Shown here: positions 49,401-58,400 of the stretch, piece after piece | Layout of the letters: the number at the start of each line of letters is the position of its first letter | How positions within the stretch are numbered: the first letter of the stretch is position 1 | Assembly (NCBI GenBank): GCA_030062745.1 | Contig: CP099847.1 | Coordinates: 26,770,923-26,834,922 of the forward strand | DNA: 64,000 nucleotides | Direction of reading: 5' to 3' | From: Capitulum mitella | Taxonomy: Eukaryota; Arthropoda; Thecostraca; Pollicipedomorpha; Pollicipedidae | Notes under the pieces: generated by a model | Databases searched by the model: none | Told to the model about the DNA's origin: nothing | What the model saw: the letters and a program-made list of their open reading frames with translations, nothing else | Position numbers and translations under genes: made by a program

Positions 49401-52400
49401 AGGGCGGCGACACTGTAGGGGACGTAGGGGGTGCATCCCCCACAATCTTCAGAGGATAGCGAAAATGTTCCCCACGACCTTGGAAGGAGTTTATATTTTA
49501 GTACGTATGTGCATTCTGGCGAGGAAGGTAAATGCTCGAAATCGCGTGCAAACATGAATAGTTACCTAAGCGGAGAAGAGAAGAATGTACCACAGACCAC
49601 ATTCACGTCATATTTTGCCATGCTTCAGTGCCTGGTGCCAGTGGCGTATTCAGGGCGAGAGGAGGGGCACAGGTGCGGCGCGTGTCCCTCCCCTTATCAT
49701 TTATTTTATATGTATTAACATGCATGTGAATTAAACCAATGGTTCAAGATTTGGGGTACGCAGGTAGAAATAAGTAGATTGAGAACATACGATGTTGTAG
49801 GACATGCAAGAAATTTCGCGCGCCTGTTAAGTTGAGACCTTCCATTGCCAAAGCTGCGTATGTTCCTGCCTGGCACAGCATGGTCAGACCTATCGTGCGA
49901 AGTGTTTTTTCCGCTGTTCTATTTTTGTGCACGGCGCAAATCCTCACAAACGGAAGCGTCGGTCGCATAAGCGTCGACGAAAAGCACGAGCGTTCGCCAC
50001 ATTTCCCACGGCTATCGACAATCCGCATGCGAGCAAGCTGTAGGCGCACCATCCTGAGTAGGTATTCACAGATAACAGCGTGGACATCGGGACAATCTTA
50101 AAAGAGACGTGGGAATTATCTATTCCGACAATATGCTTCATAAGAAATGATTTTGAGGTTCATATGGACTTTCTGCATCGGGTCAACGGCAGCTTCTCTG
50201 GCCCGGCCAATGCCGAACCCAAGCCGACAGGACCGCCGCAAGAGCCCTGCTTATCAGCGACCGAGGTAACGTTGCGAAACCAGCTGCCGTCGTTTCAAGG
50301 TAGCTTGTTTTATCTCAACTAAGACTGGTTAAATTGTGCATGCATCATAACTTCAGTACGCTGACACGAGACAGGTGACCCGGCACAGCTTTGGATGTCA
50401 CATCAAACTTCAGACTTAAAGAGGAAAACGGCATTTCCGGTCATGCCGACAGTTCAAATGTGATGGTAATAGTTGGCAAACTTACGGATAAATGGACCGT
50501 CCGCTTTTGTGCATAATCGATACAGAACACGTTTGAAATAAAAAAATCATGTGGTCGAAATCTGGCGAGTTGTTTTCGAGGACGGATTGGCCATGCCTGA
50601 TCCATCTTTCGTCCCGCACAACCAGACCTGTGCGTTGCCACCGCTGACCACAGCTACTGCGCGCTCGCAGATCCACAGCAAGTTAACTTGAACCGTGAAA
50701 CCGAGTCGTCGGGTCTGTCGCATGTGTAAGGCCATGTAAGTAACGGCTTAACCTGGCGCCGCCTGGAGTGTTTTTATACCCGCGACCGCCCGGGGGTGTC
50801 CAAAAGGGCACCCCCTGTTACCTCACGACCTAACCGTCGGTTCTGCACCGGTCTGCCACCAATCGACAGCCCTGAGTTTTGCGACTCAGAAAATACTATG
50901 CTAGCCCTTGTCACGTGACTGATGACGTTCGTAGGTCACGTAAAACGCATAAGACGACGTCGGAAAAACTGACACCGGTTCGCACATCATATCATTAGCA
51001 ACACTGATCTTAAAGCCTTCAGTTGGGTATCAAACAAAAAGTCACAACCGTCAGTCTCAGAAGCATGCCAAAACGTTAGAAAATGCCGGGTCAAAGACAT
51101 CCTAGGTCAGGCGAAATATTAGTCCTATTTTACATGCCAAAGATCGATACCTGCAGCTGTTTTGATCTACGTACCAAAAAAGACGAAAATGAAACCTTAT
51201 GATGATCAATTTTCCATTACCTGCTCTTCATCCACTCAGGGTCATTCTAGGTCAGGTCAGATAAGGTTGTATGACTCTTCCTGACAAAGAGCAATCATTA
51301 CTCCCTGGGATTCTTAACTGCGTCAAATACAGAACTAAAATGACATCTCGTGATAATAAAATCTTCTCTGTCTGCTCCTTATCATCGGGTCACGGTCAAG
51401 CCAGGTCAGGGCAGATAGTCATTCTTTATCTTCTGATTAGGAAGAATAATTGCTTTCTGCTGCTACTGAACGATCTTCCACAGACAATGCCGTATTTTAT
51501 TTCTTTTTGGCATCGACTTATGACCTGACCTGACATGATCTTATGTCGCCTTTGGTGAACCTTGCTAAGAGTCCATATAAATTCGCTTGTCTGGCTTGAA
51601 CGATGGGGAATGTCAGCGGCAACCACTTCTATCACCCACAATACAGATCAGTTCAAATGCCATCATGTGTGTGACCTATCATGACATCCAATGCCGACGT
51701 GTCACGGCTTTATATCCTTTTGGGATTTTGTTTTATGTAAATCCAAATAATCCATGCATTATATTCGCGAATATTGCCAAAAAACTAAGGATGTTCGAGC
51801 CACCGCCCAAAGAGGTGAAAACATGCATGTAAGGGTTCTCGTATGGCCTCATGTCTCCATGACCTGACCTAGCAAGGCATGTAAGGGTTTACGTATGGCG
51901 TCATGTCTCCATGGCCTGAGTTAGCATGGACATGGTTTTGATGTCAAAATATGTAGAATTAATTGGTAAACATGTACGGAAAGTTTGGCTGGGTTGGCTC
52001 TTATGGTTCAAAGGTTCTTCACACAAAAATCGAGGGGAGTGCCCTATTTGACACCCCCGGGCAGTGCCGGGTTAAACTACAGTAAGTAATAAATAAACGG
52101 CAGTGAGCAAGGGACGCAAAAATAACTGCAGAAAAAATGCAGTGCAATAAGTAATCCGATCCTTAAAAAAGAGCTCATTCCGCCCGCAATCCTTAAAAAA
52201 GCATTGCATTCCAGAATTGCTAATTCTGCAGTCCAGATCCTGATGATTCTTAGAACGGAAATATGGTTAAAACTGGTGTAAAATTGGCCTCCAAGAACCG
52301 CCCGAACCAGGATGGCATGTGTTGCCAGGGGCGCAGCCAGGAATTTTTTAAGCGGGGGGGGGGGTGGTGGAGCTCAGTGTGAACTGAAATAATACAAAAA

Positions 52401-55400
52401 CCGACTGCCGAAAGACGATGTGCAATAGTTTTCGAAAAAAATGCGGGCCTCCGGCCCCCTTGACTGCGCCTGTGTGTGCTGCCATCACGGGTGGAACTAT
52501 GTGGAATTTCTGGCATGAGGTCCACGGTGGTGCATGGAGAGAATGGTCTCAAAAACCGCAGTAATAGTCGAAATTAGCACTTGCCCCCATCATTTTTTGC
52601 GTAGTTCCACTCGTGGTTACCATTTTTCTAAAGAGTTATGTGCATTGGTCTCCGATGTACACCTTTTCACGCGTTTTGGGCATAGGGAACCCGCAGCCTC
52701 CGATTTGCAGCCAAACAGACGGCAAGCCCCGAAACAGTCAAATATCGACCCGTGACGCGGCTAGCGACCCGCGACACACTACTGAGGACCAAAAATCCCT
52801 AGAGCAGTCGATCGACCAACCGACCATGATCGAGGGCAATGGACCGCCGTCTGAATTAGCCGGATCAATCCATTGGCTGTGGAGCAATCGAGTGGGGCTT
52901 CTGAGGCAGCTCGCCGGAACGTGCACGGTGGCGAAATACTCCTGCCACTACTGCGTTAAAGCCATGGAGGAGCATCAAGAACTCTGGAACAACACCTGTA
53001 CCCCGATGACTTCTGCTGTTAGCCGTGAGGCTGTTCCTTTGCGGTTCGGGGAGGGGGTTGACGACTTGGTGGCATTTAGCTGCAGAGTTATGCGACCGAG
53101 AAAAGGTGGGGAGTCTGAAGCTCCCTTTCCCACCCCTCCAAATGCGGACTCAAAAGGAGCATCGTGTCATATAGTGAATGAAGAATGTGAAGTAGCACAA
53201 CAATTCTGTTATGGATGAGACGCCAACTGCCTTTCGCAGATGTTGTTGACTGGAACGCTGAAGGTAAGAAAAGACACCCTACAACATCATTAAGGCCATT
53301 ACTGTTCTCGCAGCGGAGTGCTAGATCGGCACGGCCATGCGATAGTCCAAACAACAGACTCAGATAAACATCCAAACACTTCGCCTGCCAGCGTGGTGTT
53401 GACAGCCTCCAGCCAGTTACTGCTCACCAGACAGCAAAGTCGTTAACTCCCCTATTCAGGCACAGTGAAATTCCGAACTTCAACCTCGGGGATATATGTC
53501 AATTTGCCACTTACGTCTATGCAATTTCAACAGCGTCAAACTATCAGCTCACTGAGTCACAGAAGCACGGACCGGAGAAGAGGCCAGATCATCTGAGTTC
53601 AATCTGATTCCGCCATCAGTCAAGCGCCAGCACACTTCACCGTTCGGCCCGCGGTCCCGCACGCACTTTCGCTGTATCGTTGCCTATCCTACACTCTCTC
53701 ACATGAACTCGGCCTTGAGAAAACAGGGTTAAATAGTTTTAGGGCTACAAATACATCTAAAATGTCTTCAGATTCATAATTTACGTCGCTTGGGTACTGA
53801 CTAATTGAACAGCTTTAAATGAACTTTGTTATATTCACGTGGAAATCAACGTCGGAATCGGCGGGCCCGACCAGGGGAGAGGAGAGGTCGGGGTGGCCGC
53901 TGTGCGGCTCGGGGCAGTAGTATCAGCGGGCGGCGGGTGCCGGTGCCGCCGGTGCTGTTTCCTGTCCGTCGGGCGCGAGCTCCCAGGACCAGGTGACGAT
54001 CGCGGCCGCCGAGCCTGGCGCAGCTGCGGTCGAGGCAGCCTCTGAGCCCCGCGCGTCCCGACCGCGCCCGCAGCCCGGGACTCGAGACGGCTGCCGGGGA
54101 CTCGAGACGGCTGCCGGGGACTCGAGACGGCTGCCGGTCGGCCAGGCAGACCGCGACGACGGCGGCTGGCAATAGCCCGACCCCAGATCGGGGTCACGTG
54201 AAATCCGCAGCGGTTGGTATATCGCAATGGATGTTTTCTTTAAGCCTTGACGACCTGAGCTTCGCACTGCAGCAGGATTCACAAAATGGAAATGCGGTCG
54301 AAATGCAAAGAATGATGGGTAGAGTAGGTACAGCGTAGGTGCAACGCATGCGCACGAAGACAGACGGCATGAAGGCGCAGCACGAGCAGGAAGGCGTTAT
54401 GCGAAACCAGACTGTCAATGGCTCTGTGGGTGGCGTGACTTACTGATATTAATGATTTTAATGGAGCACTGATAGTACTGATGCACGGCCATAGGCCTGC
54501 TTTTAGCTCAAACCACGAAGGATGGCTTGCTAGACTGAGCCATTAGACCTGACTAGTCGTGGTGAAAAACCGTTTCGAGAGCTTACGCTTGTACCCTCTG
54601 AGCACATGATCACGGTACCCTTGCCTTAAGCCGCCGGTTACCCTGATAGAAACTGCTCTTCATGAGACTCATCACCAACATATGGATGGACTCCCATAAA
54701 CTCCTATCAAGAATAGCCCTGGGTAGATTCTGTCGGCCTCCGGCCGGATAACGGTATACCACATAAGAAAACCAATTGAAGAGCTCACATTATTAGCATT
54801 TATTGGGAGGTGTGGATCAATAGCATCCAGAAGAAATGTGCATATGGGGCAGGGCACCACTTGGTAAACTAAAAACTATTTTCAGGACTCGTGCTGAGAC
54901 TTACAAAAAGTTGCTCAAGAGGGCTTGAGATGTCTTCAGCTATTTCTTCGCCTCACATTTCGTTTTCTCTTATGCACTTCTGAGACAGCAATCCTTCCAG
55001 CCAGACTGATGTGCTTAAGTTCTGCATTTGTAGAACTAGGTGTGTGAAGCATTTAATACATATGAACGCCACGACTACTTATGTGCGATTTGTGCCAAAA
55101 CCGACACGCCTATATTGACAAACAAACCTTAAGTACACTGCAGCATTGAACCAACACGTTTCCTGGTGATTTTTTGTCATTGCCAACATGGAATGCTTTG
55201 CATTTGAATAATATACCACATCCACATATTATGGACAAAGCTTCGTAGATGTGTTGGTATCGATGACGAGCAAAAATCCCGCTGGTGAGATATGTGGTGA
55301 GAACAAACCCAAATCCTAAATGAGCAGAGGTCATAAATTATGATTCTGAGGGCAAAGGACAGAGGAAACTTCCTCTTAGCTCACTGCAGTCTGATATAAT

Positions 55401-58400
55401 CCATTAGTCATTTGGACATCATTGGAATTTAGTTGTCGTCACACAGCATTTAAACCACAAGCTCCTAAGGTTCTCAGAAGGAGGTTCTTTCAGATATGAA
55501 AGACCTGCGAAGAAAACGGTATTTTTGTAGTTCTTTGTTTCCATGCATCGCTTTTGGGATAATGTTAAATTTCCCCGAGCCAGGGGGCAATTACAAATTG
55601 CATCTATGGTTCAAGCTATGGAAAAATAACGACCCGACCTATGGTGATTAAAGTTGGTCGCTGTTTGCTGTTTGCCCTGTTTGCCCCGAAAAAGCAGGTG
55701 CGTTTTTCAGGTAGAGAGGTGGCTAATATTTAAAACGTTTGGCGTTTGCTGTTGAGAAGTTGTGCCGGTAAACCAATGGGGAGGTACGAAAATAGGTCGT
55801 CGATTTGCCCATCAGGCGGCAGAGAATTGCCACTTCTCATCTTTTTCAGTGTCGTTTGAAATAGTAGCAGTGCCGCTGAAATAGTGACAGAGCATCGCGG
55901 GACATTAGATCTTCCCAAGTAAACATCATTTCATTAGTTTGGGTACCGGGAAACGCAGACATCTATGGGAACCAAGCGAGCAGACGAGACTGCAAAAGTT
56001 AATTCGAGGTTGGCTTTCAAATCTTTTTGGCAATTTTTGCCGGCGGCTGAAGTCGCGGACGAACACAAACGAACGCGAACTGTGACGAACAGCTGGCGAG
56101 CAGGAGACCTCGCAGAAAACTGACAACAAACATTTTTTGCATCTGGGGCTGTCGCAGTGTTGCGAGATTGCTGCCATATTCTTACCATCTGAACTTTTCA
56201 TTTCGCTCGTTTCTGCCGATACAAAGGCGTTGGTCTCGCTGTGCGTATCGTATGCGCACTCACCAATGCCTGGGACGCCCAGGTGGCCCGCCAAGCTGTT
56301 GAGCTAAGCGTCAAAGCGATGACTGTAAAACACGAGGACCACTTGACCCGAAAACACATAGCATACGCTCCTATACATGCATGTGGCAACACCACTTTCC
56401 AGCCAGCGCCATCTTGCGCTGGACGGAGATCTTTCCTGGCTGAGACATGATTGAGATTTCGCTATCTCACCTTTCCTTCCCTGAGATCCTTTTCCCCCTG
56501 GAGGAATGCCCCTGGTTGGGTACGCCTGTTCTCGGCAAGTAGGGGCATTCCACGTGAGATCGATCAGGGGATCGATCGATTGATCGGTCGATGAGATCAG
56601 ATCAGGATCGATCAACACACCATACTCTCAAATTGTGATGAAATTTTGTCCGGGGTAGTCTGTGGCTGGGATGTCAGATTTGCTCTTTTTAGCTCAGTCT
56701 GAAGAACGATTTTTGCGTGGGAGCAATTTGAAATTTTGACATCTGATGATTTTTGGCCAAAACCTTGGTGAAATAATGTGTATTATTTCAGTAACGAATG
56801 GTTGCATTTTCAGACACGGGATGTCGTTGTGATAAGAACAAAATACTGTGACGTTCTGCTGATTACGTTTTTCGAATTTTATGCGACTTTTATTTCACCT
56901 TGGAATCTATCTTCAGAGTCAAATTCCGAGGGTATGGCCAGTGATTTCGATTAATTAAGATTATGAACACGGGAAATGTTCTCATAAATGCTCTGATTTG
57001 TTTAACAACAAGAAAAGTTCCGCGTTTTCATGTTACGTTACGTTAACGTTACACGTTAACGCTGTACATAGTCGTATAAATCACGACATATTGACCGAAA
57101 AATATCCTCGTTGGACATTACCGTCCGTTATCGGCGGCGGAAATGGCATTAAAATTACAGGTAGAAATGGTTTGCCTTGTGCGTTCCAGTTTATCACGTG
57201 ATGCTATTATGAGTAAAGACTGGTAGGAATACGGGTACAAGAAACACCTGGTGTTGTTCGCGACGGAATCGACCGAAAACTTAAAAGGATCAAGGTTTCA
57301 GTCGACGCCGTCGTAGAATAGGGAGCGGGCAGGCGGTGCGGTGAGTCCAATCGGCTCGGGTGACAAAACAGGCAAAGAAAGACAAAATGTGAGTAGTTTG
57401 TACGTTTGTCATCACATCATCACTGGAATATTCTTCATAGACTAATGTGGTGACTTTGGTGACTGTGTGGCACCGTAGCTTGAGACCGGTGGCCACTTGT
57501 TTAGAAAATACTGTAGGCAACACAGACTGAGCTGTAATTCATGACTCAGAATGGTATCAAATGTTCTCCACGGCATGAGGATATACCTGGCGTGGCCTTC
57601 CAAGTTGTTTCTTAGCTCTCCTACTACTGAGGCAAATTTTCACCCTTTTCCCGGTGGTCAGTAACGCCATCTTTGGTGCTGCTGACATGTTTGCACATAT
57701 TCCCTCAGGTTTTATTTTTTAGAATGACGAGAAACATTGGCGCGCAGCGCCGCCAAATTTTCAACATCTTTTCTCACATCTATTGCGCATATTTTGGACA
57801 AATACCGCCTTTTTGCCTCGTCAGACCACTGACCTTTATCAGTCTATGGAGACCCATGACAAGAAAAATTTAGACTGCTATGACATTAATAAACTGAAAG
57901 ATATCAAATTGAATATTGGTACATGACCTTATCTTGCCAATGACTTTAAAGCTTTCATCTTGGAATTTCTCTTAAAAGTTAAGCTAAAAATCCGAGGCCA
58001 AAGAAAGTTTTAGCCGTTTCCATGAATTCCGTTTTTTTGTAATTTTTGTCTCCTTTACAGTTTCCACTTTAGGCGCAGTGTTATAGCATAGTATCATGAG
58101 CATAAGAGGAAACGAAAGTGGCTAACTTCAGTCAATGCACTGGAGGCCAGGCCGAGATTAAAGTCATTTTCCTTTTTCATCTCGCTTCTTAGTTAATTGT
58201 AAGAATTTCGAGAAAACATTTTTCAGTTTTATGACACGAATTGCCTTGTTTACCCCAAATAGCCCCGATGCGTACCACCTTAACGCACTGCAGTGGGTAA
58301 GGGTCACTTGAGGTCATTCAAGATCATCTCGATTCATCTACCTAATTTATCCTAAAAAGTTCAGTTGGAAAGTTGGAAACGCACGGAAAATATTTTTGCC

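Noticed and set aside
52613-53218. 201-codon plus-strand frame in opsin intron 1
   Set aside because: Begins with GTG, no known domain, no convincing splice sites. Kept only as a note in the intron description.
53839-54227. Long frames in both directions in a GC-rich block
   Set aside because: GC content near 70 percent and a 20-bp tandem repeat explain the openness; no domain or splice support.
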